Positions 17,532 to 27,127 of a stretch of DNA of 64,000 nucleotides are shown in pieces; the stretch's first letter is position 1; every line of letters starts with the position of its first letter. The notes below the pieces were generated by a model, which did no database searches, was not told the origin of the DNA, and was given only the letters and a program-made list of their open reading frames with translations. The position numbers and the translations under genes were made by a program. The stretch is from contig JAOPYQ010000015.1 in NCBI GenBank assembly GCA_025964555.1, positions 1 to 64,000 on the forward strand. Direction: 5' to 3'. The DNA comes from Thermoleophilia bacterium. Lineage in GTDB: Bacteria; Actinomycetota; Thermoleophilia; Gaiellales; SKUG01.

Positions 17532-19169
17532 ATGATCCTCGACAACGCGAACGTACTCACGATGGATGCCGCGCTGCCCCGCGCCAAGGCGATTGCGATC
17601 GCGGGCGGGAAGGTCCTCGGCGGAGTCGACTCGCGCGAGGATGCGATCGCCTCGCACGCGCACGAGCGCATCGACCTCAAGGGGCTGACCATCGTCCCGG
17701 GCTTCGTGGAGTCGCACTGCCACTTCCGCGCGTGGGCCCTGCAGCGCCACCGCCTGCAGCTCGACGGCGCAACGAGCCTCGACGCCCTGCTCGACCGGGT
17801 GCGCATCCACGGGACAGCCCCCGCCGTGAACGAGGACCTGCCCGGCCCGCCGCAGCGCATCGAACCGCGGGAGGCAGACGACTGGATCCTCGGCGGTGGC
17901 TGGAGCGACGAGCTGCTGCCTGCCGGAACCGCTGTCGCGACCGCGCTCGACGACGCCGCCGCTGCCCGCCCCGCAGCGCTGCACTCGCGCGATGGTCATG
18001 CGCTGTGGACGACCCCCCGCGCCCTCGAACGGCTTGGGCTCACCCTCGACGACCTCGACGTTCCGGGCGGCGTGGTCGAACGCGATCCCGCTGGAGTGTT
18101 CACCGGAGTGCTGCGCGAGGAGTCCGCGTGGATGGTTCGCCGTGCGCTGCCCGACGACGACCTCGACATGAAGGTGCTCGCCACGTCGATGCGCGAGGCG
18201 GCGCGCCGCGGCGTCACGTCGCTGCACGACATGGACGGCGCGGTCGCGCTCCGTTCGTGGCGACGCATCGAGGACGAGCGCGGCCTCGCGCTGCGCGTGT
18301 GGGTGCACCTCCTGGCCGCTGACCTGCCCCACATCGAGGCGCTCGGCCTCGGCGCCGGCTGGGGATCGGACCGGCTCGCGATCGGCGCCCTCAAGCTCTA
18401 CGCCGACGGCACGCTCGGCTCCGGCACCGCGCTCGTGCATGAGCCCGAGCTGCCGCGCCCCGGCGAGCAGCCCCGCGAGGGCGTTGCGATCGTGCCGGCG
18501 CCGGAGCTGCGCAGCCTCGCGCGTCGCGCCGGAGCGGCGGGACTGCCGCTCGCCGTGCATGCGATCGGCGACCGGGCGTTCACCGACGTGCTCGACGCCC
18601 TCGAGGCCACCCGCGAGCACTGGGACCAGTTGCCGATGCGCCCACGCATCGAGCACGCCCAGCTCGTTCGGGAGGACGACCTCGAGCGCGCTGCGGCACT
18701 CGGCGTCGCACTGTCGGTGCAGCCGACCATGCTCGTGAGCGATCGCGACGAGGCCGAAGCCCGATGGGGCGAGCGCACCGCGCGCGCATATGCGTATCGC
18801 GCGATGGTCGACGCGGGCTGCGGGATCCTGCTGGGCTCGGACGCCCCGATCGAGGACCTGCGACCGCTCGCCGCGCTGCATGCCGTCACGGTCCGCGATG
18901 GCGGCGCCCACGAGCTCGGCGAGGCACGCGGAGCGTGGCATCCCGAGCAGGCCATCGACGCGGAGACCGCGCTGCTCGCGGCGACCGCATGGCCGGCCGA
19001 TGCGACGGGCGTCGGCCATCGCCTCGGACGACTGGTGCCGGGTCGCGAGGCCGACCTCGTCGTGCTCTCGGGCGATCCGCTCGCAACGCCGTTCGCCGAC
19101 CTGGAGGTCGTCGCGACGATGGTCGGGGGACGCTGGACGTACGGCGCCGCCAACCTCGGCGTTCGCTGA
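17532..19169 (+). CDS. YtcJ-like amidohydrolase
   Basis: The 545 residues match the YtcJ/amidohydrolase family 3 pattern. An N-terminal strand region leads into VPGFVESHCHF, the metal-binding HxH. Later come KLYADGTLGSGTAL, AVHAIGDRA, RIEHAQLV, LSVQPTML, and LLGSDAPIEDLRP with the catalytic Asp. A C-terminal LGRLVPGREADLVVLSGDPL closes the beta-sandwich. Such enzymes hydrolyse amide or ester bonds and the natural substrate is unknown. Expression is probably leaderless. Confidence 0.85.
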   Translation: MILDNANVLTMDAALPRAKAIAIAGGKVLGGVDSREDAIASHAHERIDLKGLTIVPGFVESHCHFRAWALQRHRLQLDGATSLDALLDRVRIHGTAPAVNEDLPGPPQRIEPREADDWILGGGWSDELLPAGTAVATALDDAAAARPAALHSRDGHALWTTPRALERLGLTLDDLDVPGGVVERDPAGVFTGVLREESAWMVRRALPDDDLDMKVLATSMREAARRGVTSLHDMDGAVALRSWRRIEDERGLALRVWVHLLAADLPHIEALGLGAGWGSDRLAIGALKLYADGTLGSGTALVHEPELPRPGEQPREGVAIVPAPELRSLARRAGAAGLPLAVHAIGDRAFTDVLDALEATREHWDQLPMRPRIEHAQLVREDDLERAAALGVALSVQPTMLVSDRDEAEARWGERTARAYAYRAMVDAGCGILLGSDAPIEDLRPLAALHAVTVRDGGAHELGEARGAWHPEQAIDAETALLAATAWPADATGVGHRLGRLVPGREADLVVLSGDPLATPFADLEVVATMVGGRWTYGAANLGVR

Positions 19170-19251
19170 ACCCACGGTCCCATCGGGGCTGCTCGCACTA
19201 GCGCACACGCCTGCAGACGGATCCGACGCCTCGGGCTATATTGGACGAGTC

Positions 19252-19680
19252 GTGACAAGCCCGACCGAACAAGCAGCCCCGCTCAGCGACGACCGTCCCA
19301 TGCACGGTCCGAAGCTCGAGCCCGCCCAGTGCGCGGTCGCCGCATGCGCGGAGCTCGTCAGCGGCAAGTGGACGCTCCTCGTGATTCGCGACCTCGCCAG
19401 TGGCCCCAAGTCCTACAGCGACCTGGAATCCTCGCTCGCGGGCATCAGCCCACGCACGCTCTGCGAGCGCCTCAAGCAGCTCGCAGCGTCCGGCATGGTG
19501 CTGCGCACGCGCATCAAGGGCCTGCCGCCTCGAACCGTGTACGAGCTCACCGAGCGCGGCTTCGAGCTCGCGCCGATCATCGAGACGATGCGCTCGGTCG
19601 GCGAGGCGCTCATGCGCTCCGAGCCCGATCCCGCCGCGGTCGAAGCTGCCGAGGCGATCGGCACCTGCGACTGCGACTGA
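19252..19680 (+). CDS. HxlR-family transcriptional regulator
   Basis: The 142-residue winged-helix regulator has the HxlR signature: a conserved Cys region (CAVAACAEL), SGKWTLLVIRDLASGPKSYSDL, then ISPRTLCERLKQL and YELTERGFEL. Members sense aldehydes, oxidants or other electrophiles through the N-terminal Cys. The C-terminus ends CDCD. GTG 19252 is taken as the start: TATATT lies 9 bases upstream, and ATG 19300 would trim the protein to the core. It converges on the RecQ-like helicase. Confidence 0.82.
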   Translation: MTSPTEQAAPLSDDRPMHGPKLEPAQCAVAACAELVSGKWTLLVIRDLASGPKSYSDLESSLAGISPRTLCERLKQLAASGMVLRTRIKGLPPRTVYELTERGFELAPIIETMRSVGEALMRSEPDPAAVEAAEAIGTCDCD

Positions 19681-19696
19681 CCCGCAGGTCGCGGCT

Positions 19697-21391
19697 TCAG
19701 CCCTTCGGCTTGCGACGCCGACGCTTCACGCGCGCGGTCGTCTTCGGCGGTCGCTTTCTCCGCGTCGCGCGCTTGCGGGGCGCCTCGGACTTGAACTCGG
19801 CCGCTGCAGCGACGAGCTCCGCGCTCGGCTGCTCCGGGAAGATCGGTCCGCCGACGCACACCGCGCAGCGTCCGCACTCCTCGGCCCCGGGATCGTCGAG
19901 CTCCGCAGCCACGAACGCCATGAGGCATCGCTCGCCGCGCGCGTAGCCGAGCATCCGCTCGTACTCCGCATGGCGACGGACGAGGAGCTCCGCCATGCGT
20001 CCCTCGTCGACCTGGAAGTCGACGCCGGTGGCGTACCAGCTCGAGCCCGACTTGCGAACTGGCGGGTCGACCTCGACCGCGAGCTGTCCGAGCACCTTCT
20101 CCGCCAGCGCGCGACCGAGGCCGATGTTCTTCGCCAGCGTGGTGACGCCCATGCCCTTGGGCGCGGCGAGGCGCAGTCCGCTCAGCACCGATTCGTACGC
20201 GGTCACTGGTGGAAATGCCTGACCGATGAAGTAGTCGGTGATGCGCCGATCGCCGTCGCCGTGCAGCAGCACGCCGTACGCGTCGTCGACCGCGCGCCCG
20301 GCACGCCCCACCTGCTGGTAGTAGTGGATGAGCGACTGCGGCAGCTGGAAGTGCATGACGAACGCGAGGTCGGGCTTGTCGAAGCCCATCCCGAGCGCGG
20401 GCGTGGCGACGACCGCCTTGATGTCGTTGGCGAGCAGCCGTCGCTCGATCTCGAGCTTGTGCTGTTCCTCGCCGCCGCCCTGCCCACCGCCGGTGTACGG
20501 CTGCGCGTCGATGCCTTGGCTCGTCAGGAACGCGGCGACGCGCCGTGCGTGCGCCTTGGTGAGCACGTAGATGATGCCGCTGCCCTGGATCTTCGGGAGC
20601 GTCTGGGCGAGCCACGCCATGCGCTCGTCCTCGCCGCGCAGGTGGATCGCCTGCAGCTTGAGGCTCGCGCGCGAGAGCGGCCCGCGCATCACTTCGACCC
20701 CGCCACCGAGCTGGTCGACGACGTCCTGGACGACGGCATCGTTGGCCGTTGCGGTGGTGGCGAGGATCGCCACGTCGTCGCCCAGCCGTGGCAGCACCGA
20801 CTTGATGCGCCGGTAGTCGGGGCGGAAGTCGTGCCCCCAGTCGCTGATGCAGTGCGCCTCGTCGACGACGAACAGGCCGATGTCGTCGAGCAGCGGCTCG
20901 AGCACTCGCTCCACGAAGCCGCTGTTGGCAAGCCGCTCCGGCGAGACGAGTAGCAGGTCGACCTCGTCGTTGCTCATGGCCTCGACGATCGAGTCCCAGT
21001 CGTCGGTGTTGGTGGAGTCGATGCGCACCGCCCGCACACCGAGGCGCTCCGCCGCTCGGACCTGGTCGCGCATGAGCGCGAGCAGCGGCGATACGAGCAC
21101 GGTCGGCCCCGCGCCGCGATCGCGGAGCAGGCGCGTGGTGAGGAAGTACACGGAGCTCTTGCCCCACCCGGTGCGCTGCACCACGAGCAGGTGGGCGCGG
21201 CGGTCGACGAGCGCGGTGATCGCCTCGAGCTGGCCATCGCGGAAGTCGGCGTCCGGGCCCAGCGATGCGCGCAGCAGCTCGCGGGCGCGTGACGGGATGT
21301 CGTCGGGATCAGGCGATGACGACGTTGTCGCGACCAGCGAACGCACGGGCAGGTCCTCGGCGCCCATGTCGAGTGTCAGCTGGTCGTCCAC
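19697..21391 (-). CDS. recQ: RecQ-family ATP-dependent DNA helicase
   Basis: This superfamily 2 helicase of about 564 residues unwinds DNA 3' to 5' in repair. Motifs are TGWGKSS (Walker A), [30 protein letters not shown] (DEAH box), ILATTATAN, and [10 protein letters not shown] (motif VI). Part of the RecQ zinc region is visible as ERCLMAF and ECGRCAVC. No HRDC domain follows. Instead there is a Lys/Arg-rich tail. The start is one of two consecutive GTG codons. TACCGT ends 6 bases before the second (21391), favouring a leaderless start there. Confidence 0.87.
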   Translation of the reverse strand: MDDQLTLDMGAEDLPVRSLVATTSSSPDPDDIPSRARELLRASLGPDADFRDGQLEAITALVDRRAHLLVVQRTGWGKSSVYFLTTRLLRDRGAGPTVLVSPLLALMRDQVRAAERLGVRAVRIDSTNTDDWDSIVEAMSNDEVDLLLVSPERLANSGFVERVLEPLLDDIGLFVVDEAHCISDWGHDFRPDYRRIKSVLPRLGDDVAILATTATANDAVVQDVVDQLGGGVEVMRGPLSRASLKLQAIHLRGEDERMAWLAQTLPKIQGSGIIYVLTKAHARRVAAFLTSQGIDAQPYTGGGQGGGEEQHKLEIERRLLANDIKAVVATPALGMGFDKPDLAFVMHFQLPQSLIHYYQQVGRAGRAVDDAYGVLLHGDGDRRITDYFIGQAFPPVTAYESVLSGLRLAAPKGMGVTTLAKNIGLGRALAEKVLGQLAVEVDPPVRKSGSSWYATGVDFQVDEGRMAELLVRRHAEYERMLGYARGERCLMAFVAAELDDPGAEECGRCAVCVGGPIFPEQPSAELVAAAAEFKSEAPRKRATRRKRPPKTTARVKRRRRKPKG

Positions 21392-21533
21392 CACAGCACG
21401 GTATCAGGCCAGTCGCCGATCGAACCGGATCGGTGCCTGGGTCTCGATCGTCGCGCCAGATGCGACGTGCGCAGCGCAAGCACTACCGTTGGCCGACACC
21501 GGTCATGAGGTCGGGGCGACCCTTCGAGCGAGT

Positions 21534-23039
21534 CTACGCGGCGTTGTGGCCGGGCAGGTCGGGCGTGATGCCCGGCTGCGGGCGCGGCTGCTGTGGTCCG
21601 GCGGGGTGACCCTGCTGCACCTGTCCCTGCTGCGGCTGCGCGGGGTGCGCCTGCGGATGCTGCCGCTGACCGGTCGGCGCTGGTCCGGGGAACGACACGG
21701 TCCCGCTGGCGCCACCACCGATGTTCGGCAGGAATTCCTGGGCAGGCGCACCTGCCACGGCCGCCGGGTCGTAGGTCGCAGCCGGGTGCACCGTGGGCGC
21801 TGCCGGGATCGGGACCGGAACCGGAACCGCGCCGCGACCATGCCGCAGGCCGTCGGCGCCCAGCTCGTCGTTCGCGCCGGTCTGCGAGCCGGCCGCGGCG
21901 CGGCGCAGGTCTCGATCGATGCGGACGTTGTTGGCCTCGAGCAGGAGCGAGAAGTTCTGCTTCGACGATGCGTGGAGCATCGCTTCCTCGATCGTCACCG
22001 CGCGATCGAGCACGAGCTGCAGCAGTGACTGGTCGAACGACTGCATGCCGTAGTACGCGCCCTCGGCGATCGCATCGTGGATCGTGCCGGTGTCGTCGGG
22101 ATTCTCGATCGCGTCCGCGATGCGGCTCGTGCCGACCATGACCTCGATCGCCGGCACGCGCGAGCGGCCATCGGCGGTCTTGATCAGGCGCTGGCTGATG
22201 ATGCCGCGCAGCGTGCCCGCGAGCATCGATCGCGCCTGGCGTTCGAGCGCCGCCGGGAAGAAGTCGAGCACGCGATAGATCGTCTCCATGACGTCGATCG
22301 TGTGCAGCGTGGAGAAGACGAGGTGACCGGTCTCGGCGGCGCTCAGCGCGGCGCGTACGGTCTCTTCATCGCGCATCTCGCCGATGAGGATGACATCCGG
22401 GTCCTGGCGCAGCGCGCGGCGCAGCGCACCCGAGAACGAGCCGGTGTCGACGCCGATCTCGCGCTGGTTGATGAGCGATCGCTTGTCGCGGTGCACCATC
22501 TCGATCGGGTCCTCGACCGTCACGATGTGCTTGGACGAATGCTCGTTGATGTGGTCGATCATCGCGGCGAGCGACGTCGACTTGCCCGAGCCGGTCGCGC
22601 CGGTGACGAGCACGAGGCCGCGCGATTCCATGGCGAGGCGCTCGATGATCGGCGGCAGGTTGAGCGTGGCGAGCGCCGGCACCTCGTCGGGGATCACGCG
22701 CAGCGCGATCGAGATCTCGCCGCGCTGGCGGAACACGTTGACGCGGAAGCGCGCGCAGCTGCGCAGCTCGTAGGAGAGGTCGGTCTCGCCGACCTGCTCG
22801 AACTCGTGCAGGCGGTTCGGCGCGTGCCGGGTGAGTTCGCGGACGATCATGTCCATCTCGTCCGGCCCCACGGAGTACATCCCGGGAATCGGGGTGAGCT
22901 CGCCGTTGAGGCGGAGATAGGGCGGCGAGCCGGCCTTCATGTGCAGGTCGCTCGCTCCGAGCGTCGACACCTGACGCATGCAGTAATGCAGCGTCTGGAC
23001 CGGGTCTCCTGATGGTGCTGCGCTTCGAGCTGCGCTCAC
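21534..23039 (-). CDS. pilT: Type IV pilus retraction ATPase PilT
   Basis: This 501-residue hexameric ATPase disassembles type IV pili and powers twitching. The Walker A motif GATGSGKST lies at 147-155. TVEDPIEMVH, RQDPDVILIGEMRD (Asp and Walker B boxes) and GHLVFSTLHT (His box) follow. The core ends near residue 380. A tail of over 100 Pro/Gln/Gly-rich residues follows, absent from typical PilT of about 350 residues. GTG 23039 has GAGGAC upstream. No other pilus genes are in view. Confidence 0.92.
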   Translation of the reverse strand: MSAARSAAPSGDPVQTLHYCMRQVSTLGASDLHMKAGSPPYLRLNGELTPIPGMYSVGPDEMDMIVRELTRHAPNRLHEFEQVGETDLSYELRSCARFRVNVFRQRGEISIALRVIPDEVPALATLNLPPIIERLAMESRGLVLVTGATGSGKSTSLAAMIDHINEHSSKHIVTVEDPIEMVHRDKRSLINQREIGVDTGSFSGALRRALRQDPDVILIGEMRDEETVRAALSAAETGHLVFSTLHTIDVMETIYRVLDFFPAALERQARSMLAGTLRGIISQRLIKTADGRSRVPAIEVMVGTSRIADAIENPDDTGTIHDAIAEGAYYGMQSFDQSLLQLVLDRAVTIEEAMLHASSKQNFSLLLEANNVRIDRDLRRAAAGSQTGANDELGADGLRHGRGAVPVPVPIPAAPTVHPAATYDPAAVAGAPAQEFLPNIGGGASGTVSFPGPAPTGQRQHPQAHPAQPQQGQVQQGHPAGPQQPRPQPGITPDLPGHNAA

Positions 23040-23183
23040 GTGTGTACGTCCTCAAGGTCCGAGTGTGCGTTTCGGCACAGGAGCATCGGCAGGTTCGGGC
23101 AACGAGCTTGAGCCAACCCAACCGTTCGCGATGCGCTGCAATCCCCGTCGCGGCACTGGTGGACGATCTCCGCCCGGCATACG

Positions 23184-23214
23184 ACGAGGCCCGAGCCATG
23201 GGCCCGGGCCTCGT
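23184..23214 (-). terminator. Hairpin terminator after the sigma factor gene
   Basis: A perfect 10-base-pair stem (ACGAGGCCCG with CGGGCCTCGT) encloses a 10-base loop, 28 bases after the sigma factor stop codon. No clear U-run follows. Its CGAGGCCC/GGGCCTCG arms recur in the hairpin after the initiator tRNA. Confidence 0.65.
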
Positions 23215-23241
23215 ACGTGACCTTCGTCTCACCTGTGTGGA

Positions 23242-24363
23242 TCAGGCAGCGAACTCGCGAAGCGCCTGCGCCTCGCCGAGCGCCTCGAGCTTGCGAAGCG
23301 CCTGGTTCTCGATCTGGCGGATTCGCTCGCGCGTGACGCCGAACTCGCGTCCGACCTCGTCCAGCGTGCGGGGATGCTCGCCGCCGAGGCCGTAGCGCAG
23401 CTCGAGCACGCGTCGCTCGCGCTGGCTGAGGCTCAGCAAAACGCGTCGCAGCGTCTCGGCTCGGGCATCGTCGGCCGCGTGGTCCTCCGGCGCGGGCGCC
23501 GTGGTGTCCGCGACGAACTGGCCGAACTCCGAGTCCTCGTCATCGCCCACGGGGCGATCGAGGCTCATCGGTGCCTGCATCGAGTGCTTGATCTGCTCGA
23601 CCTCGTCGAGCGGCATCTCCAGCTCCGATGCGATCTCCGCCAGCGACGGCTCGCGACCGAGCTCCGCGACGAGGCGGCGTTCGGTTCGACCGATGCGGTT
23701 GACCTTCTCGACCACGTGCACGGGCATGCGGATCGTCCGACCCTTGTCCGCGAGCGCGCGGGCAACGGCCTGGCGGATCCACCACGTCGCGTACGTGGAG
23801 AACTTGAAGCCCTTGCGCCAGTCGAACTTCTCGACTGCGCGCACGAGACCGATCGTGCCCTCCTGGATGAGGTCGAGGAATCCCAGACCCTGTCCACGAT
23901 AGTGCTTGGCGATCGACACGACGAGGCGAAGGTTCGCCTCGATCATCTGCTGCTTGGCTGCCTCGCTGCCGGCCTCGAACGCCTGGGCGAGCTCGACCTC
24001 CTGCTTGGCTGTCAGGAGCGGCACGCGGCCGATCTCCTTGAGGTACATCTGCAGGGAATCGGTCGTCTGCGGCTTGACGGTCGCGCGAGCACGCGCCAGC
24101 GCCTTGGACAGGGTGTCCTGGGGTGCGGGTCGTGCGGGCTCGAGCTCGGTCTCGCCAACGTCGTGGACTTCGATCCCTCGTTCTTCAACGAGCGCGACGA
24201 GCTGTGCGAGCTGGTCGTCGTTCAGTTCATTGTCCTGTGCGAATCGAAGCAGGTCGGGGTGTGCGATCCCAGCGTCGATCGTCGCGGGATCCGCGTCGAT
24301 TCGCGCCAGGTACTCCTGGACCTCTTCGAGTTCTGCTGCATTCACAAGCATGGTGCTGCTCAC
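23242..24363 (-). CDS. RNA polymerase sigma-70 factor, principal type
   Basis: This 373-residue sigma factor directs RNA polymerase to -35/-10 promoters. Region 1.2 is [16 protein letters not shown]. Region 2 includes [25 protein letters not shown] and [16 protein letters not shown]. Region 3 follows, and region 4 ends [18 protein letters not shown]. The N-terminal 70 residues are a short acidic region 1.1. It is either the housekeeping sigma (RpoD/SigA) or a close group 2 paralogue. GTG 24363 is chosen because AGGAGG lies 12 bases upstream. The alternative is ATG 24351. Confidence 0.93.
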   Translation of the reverse strand: MSSTMLVNAAELEEVQEYLARIDADPATIDAGIAHPDLLRFAQDNELNDDQLAQLVALVEERGIEVHDVGETELEPARPAPQDTLSKALARARATVKPQTTDSLQMYLKEIGRVPLLTAKQEVELAQAFEAGSEAAKQQMIEANLRLVVSIAKHYRGQGLGFLDLIQEGTIGLVRAVEKFDWRKGFKFSTYATWWIRQAVARALADKGRTIRMPVHVVEKVNRIGRTERRLVAELGREPSLAEIASELEMPLDEVEQIKHSMQAPMSLDRPVGDDEDSEFGQFVADTTAPAPEDHAADDARAETLRRVLLSLSQRERRVLELRYGLGGEHPRTLDEVGREFGVTRERIRQIENQALRKLEALGEAQALREFAA

Positions 24364-24456
24364 GTCTTCTTCGTGCCTCCTGGGGCCGGGGGTGCGCATC
24401 CTGCGCACGCGTCCCGTCCTCGTGATGTGGGTGCGCGGTTCTTGGCGCACCCAGTA

Positions 24457-24517
24457 ACTATACCCGGTATTGCCCCGTGCCTACACATGTTGAAGTCATG
24501 TGTTTTGCAGGATCATA
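24457..24517 (-). promoter_or_regulatory. Proximal promoter elements of the sigma factor gene
   Basis: On the minus strand TATAGT (24457-24462) is a good -10 about 90 bases before the coding region, with a weak -35. TATGAT (24512-24517) is a second possible -10 further upstream. The whole 24364-24752 gap is AT-richer than its surroundings and carries no gene. Confidence 0.5.
24483..24503. promoter_or_regulatory. Inverted repeat ACACATG-N7-CATGTGT
   Basis: A perfect 7-base inverted repeat with a 7-base centre lies between the two possible -10 elements upstream of the sigma factor gene. It covers the expected -35 region of the proximal promoter, as an operator would. A transcript hairpin is the alternative. 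Confidence 0.5.
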
Positions 24518-24653
24518 CAGGTTCGTGATTCGTCACTCACATTCTGCGACGCAGAAACGCGAGAAACGGGGAAGTTCCCACCCACCACTATCGGTTGTTT
24601 CGGGGAAACCTCAAGGGGGACTTCGTTCATTCGCCCCGACGGGGCTCGAACCG

Positions 24654-24672
24654 AACGAATACCGTATTCGTT
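24654..24672. promoter_or_regulatory. 19-base palindrome AACGAATACCGTATTCGTT
   Basis: The two 9-base arms match perfectly around a single central C. It overlaps the start-site side of a distal minus-strand promoter, so it fits a repressor operator for the sigma factor gene. It could also be part of the 3' end of the upstream gene, whose stop is about 80 bases away. Confidence 0.55.
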
Positions 24673-24697
24673 ATAGCGTGCGTTTTCGTTGGCGCAA
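24670..24697 (-). promoter_or_regulatory. Distal promoter candidate, TTGCGC-N16-TATAAC
   Basis: On the minus strand TTGCGC (24692-24697) and TATAAC (24670-24675) are spaced by 16 bases and point to the sigma factor gene, giving a leader of about 300 bases. Two GC-rich 11-base dyads, CCCCGACGGGG, lie nearby at 24634-24644 and 24732-24742. Confidence 0.4.
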
Positions 24698-24752
24698 CCC
24701 TCTATCCCGAAGGCCGCAGACAGGTTCACGACCCCGACGGGGCGAGATACGC

Positions 24753-25730
24753 TCAGTGGCAGAGTTCGGTTTCGATGGGCCGCGCGAGGCGGCTCGTCGC
24801 GGGATCGATGCCGGTCCTTGTGCTCGCTCCCAGCTTCCTGCAACCTGCCGCACGGTCACCACCGCCCCAGAGCTCGGCGAGCGTCGCCATGAGGCGCGCT
24901 CGATCGCGCACGGGCCGCGGCTCGGAGCCGGTCGCGATCGCATCGAGGCGATCGACGACCACGTCGGGTTCGTCCTTGTCGAAGCTCGCCGACACCGCTG
25001 CCACGCGCACGAGCCCTGTGGCGTCCGCGAGCTTCGAGGCGACCGAGCGCACCTTCGCGGCGTCGCCGCGTTGGACGGCGTCGAGCAGCGAACGCACCTG
25101 CTGCTGGTCGCTCGCCGGCACCTCGGTCGGGGCGACGAGCACGGGCAGGTCACCGGAGAACGCATCGGGATGGAGCAGGTCGTTGGCGAGCCGAGCCATC
25201 CGCAGCGACGTGGGATCGGCGGCCGCGCGGCCGAGACGGACCGCTTCGCGCAGCGCCTGGCGCGACGCGCGTGGATCGTCGAGCAGTGACTGCACCAGGC
25301 CCAGGTGCAGCACGGCCAGCGCGCTCTCCGGGTACTCGCGCACGAGCTGTCGCATGTCGCGCTCGACGGAGACCGGACCCGTCGAGCGCCAGCGCGACAG
25401 CACCAGCCCGACCTGGCCGGCGACCCCATCCTGGTCCTCGGCGACGACGCCCGTGAAGCCCCGGCGCGCATCGTCGAGCTGGCCCGCTGCGAGCTGCGCC
25501 GCAGCGGTCGCGAGCGGGGAGTCGTCGGGGGTGTCGCTCGGCAGCGCCAGCGGCGGTGGCTGCTTGGGGAAGCCGGCGTCGGCGGACTTGGGCGACGGCC
25601 CGACCATGAGCACGGCCGCGGCGACCAACGCGGCTGCGGCGACGATCGGAAGACCGATGCGGATCGCGGCGTGACGGCGTCCGAGCACGGGCCGTGGGGC
25701 CGGAGTGGGGGTGCGCGCCGCGTCGTCCAT
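24753..25730 (-). CDS. Membrane-anchored TPR-like protein
   Basis: The 325 residues begin with a short Pro/Arg-rich cytoplasmic part, then one membrane segment (about 25-45: IGLPIVAAAALVAAAVLMVG). An external domain follows with TPR-like helical repeats (LATAAAQLAAGQLDDARRGF and ALAVLHLGLVQSLL), then further repeat-like segments. It probably binds a protein partner at the membrane or outside it. TACGAT ends 7 bases before ATG 25730, which supports this start over upstream candidates. It is divergent from the M15-like gene. Confidence 0.68.
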   Translation of the reverse strand: MDDAARTPTPAPRPVLGRRHAAIRIGLPIVAAAALVAAAVLMVGPSPKSADAGFPKQPPPLALPSDTPDDSPLATAAAQLAAGQLDDARRGFTGVVAEDQDGVAGQVGLVLSRWRSTGPVSVERDMRQLVREYPESALAVLHLGLVQSLLDDPRASRQALREAVRLGRAAADPTSLRMARLANDLLHPDAFSGDLPVLVAPTEVPASDQQQVRSLLDAVQRGDAAKVRSVASKLADATGLVRVAAVSASFDKDEPDVVVDRLDAIATGSEPRPVRDRARLMATLAELWGGGDRAAGCRKLGASTRTGIDPATSRLARPIETELCH

Positions 25731-25737
25731 CGCGCCG

Positions 25738-25743
25738 ATCGTA
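25738..25743 (-). promoter_or_regulatory. Leaderless -10 element (TACGAT)
   Basis: On the minus strand TACGAT lies exactly 7 bases before ATG 25730 of the TPR-like gene, with no ribosome-binding site between them. Confidence 0.45.
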
Positions 25744-25873
25744 TCGCGACCGTCGGCCCGTCGCGATGCCTGCCTCGTGCGTGGGCGCTCGTGCAGGGGA
25801 GTGAGCATGCGCTGATTGGGTCAAGCCCGCTCGCGCCGCTGCCGATGCACGCACCGAAGGCGCACCTGCGCCC

Positions 25874-27127
25874 GTGACCATGCTCGATCCACGCCCTCGC
25901 ACCCAGTTTCGACGCCGCCTCGTGCCGGCCGTCCTCGTCGCGCTCAGCGCGGCGATCGCCGTGTGTGCGCCGCTTGCCGCCGCCACGACCGTCGAGTTCC
26001 ACTCCACCGCGCCGGTGCGTGGCATCGACCTGGGCCTGCCGCAGCCGAAGCTCGGCGTCACCGGCACCGTGAAGTTCCACACCTCCGCCGCCGACAAGCG
26101 AGCGCTCACCGCAGCGAAGAAGTCCGAGGAGCTGCTCGACGAGGCGACCGCCCGGACCGACGCCGCGGCGAAGGCCGATCGTCGGATCGCGGCGATCGAG
26201 CAGCTGCTCAACGAGGTGCAGGATGACCAGGCCCGCCTCTCGACGATCATCAGCGCACGCCTCGCCGAGCAGTACAAGGAAGGCGACGACGCCGACCTGC
26301 GCTTCCTGCTCAACGGCGACGGGCTCTCCGACCTCATCACCCGCGGCAAGGTGCTCGGCGCGCAGGCCGACCAGGATCGACGCACGATCGACGAGTACGA
26401 GATCACGGTCGCGAAGGTCGAGCAGTACAAGGCCGTGCTCGAGGAGCTGCGCGACATCAACGGCGACCAGGCGCGCAGCCTGCAGGATCGCGCCGCGCGA
26501 CTGGACCAGGTGCTCGTCGCCGCGAAGGTCGGACACGACGAGGCGCCTCCCGAGACGGGCAAGAACGCACCCAAGGGCGTGAAGGGCTCGTGGTACGTCA
26601 TGGACGGCGCATTCACCGCACAGCTGTTCATGCCGACCGGTGGCTCCGGCTACGACGGCGGCGAGACGCGCTTCCCCGCGCGACGCGCGACCCCGGTCCA
26701 GATCCAGATGGTGCTCGGCGACAAGCGCATCGACCTGGATGCGTCCGGCTACCAGGACGTGCTCACCGGCCAGATCGACGGACGCCTCCTCGATGCGATG
26801 GTCGCCGCCGCACAGCAGTTCGGCTACATCAAGATCTCGTCGCTCAAGAGCGACCACGGCGTCTACACCGCCGGCGGCAACGTGTCCGAGCACTCCTATG
26901 GCTGCGCCATGGACATCGGCACGATCGGCTCGACGTACATCACCCCCGGCGCACAGACGCCCGGCGGCGAGGTCAACCAGGCAGTCCTGTTCTTCTCCGG
27001 CCTCGGCGTCGCGACCGGCAAGCCCGACCTCGCCCCGCACCAGGTCATCTCGCTGTTCGACCTGGGTGGCGCCACGCTCGCGATGGGCGACCACGGCGAC
27101 CACATCCACGTCGGCTACAGCTGCTAG
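25874..27127 (+). CDS. Secreted coiled-coil protein with M15-like C-terminal domain
   Basis: The 417 residues start with a signal peptide (basic start, hydrophobic 17-35, AAA cleavage region). Residues 70-220 are helical and coiled-coil, as in cell-wall hydrolase activators. The C-terminal part carries a zinc-peptidase-like pattern, SEHSYGCAMDIG and later GDHGDHIHVGY, resembling LAS/M15 carboxypeptidases of peptidoglycan. A role in cell-wall remodelling is inferred. The start is GTG 25874 or ATG 25880. Its stop overlaps the convergent VOC gene by 4 bases. Confidence 0.72.
   Translation: MTMLDPRPRTQFRRRLVPAVLVALSAAIAVCAPLAAATTVEFHSTAPVRGIDLGLPQPKLGVTGTVKFHTSAADKRALTAAKKSEELLDEATARTDAAAKADRRIAAIEQLLNEVQDDQARLSTIISARLAEQYKEGDDADLRFLLNGDGLSDLITRGKVLGAQADQDRRTIDEYEITVAKVEQYKAVLEELRDINGDQARSLQDRAARLDQVLVAAKVGHDEAPPETGKNAPKGVKGSWYVMDGAFTAQLFMPTGGSGYDGGETRFPARRATPVQIQMVLGDKRIDLDASGYQDVLTGQIDGRLLDAMVAAAQQFGYIKISSLKSDHGVYTAGGNVSEHSYGCAMDIGTIGSTYITPGAQTPGGEVNQAVLFFSGLGVATGKPDLAPHQVISLFDLGGATLAMGDHGDHIHVGYSC

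Noticed and set aside
24633-24650. tRNA-like T-arm (GGTTCGAGCCCC on the minus strand)
   Set aside because: The bases flanking the loop do not pair as a T-stem, and no anticodon or acceptor arm can be found nearby.
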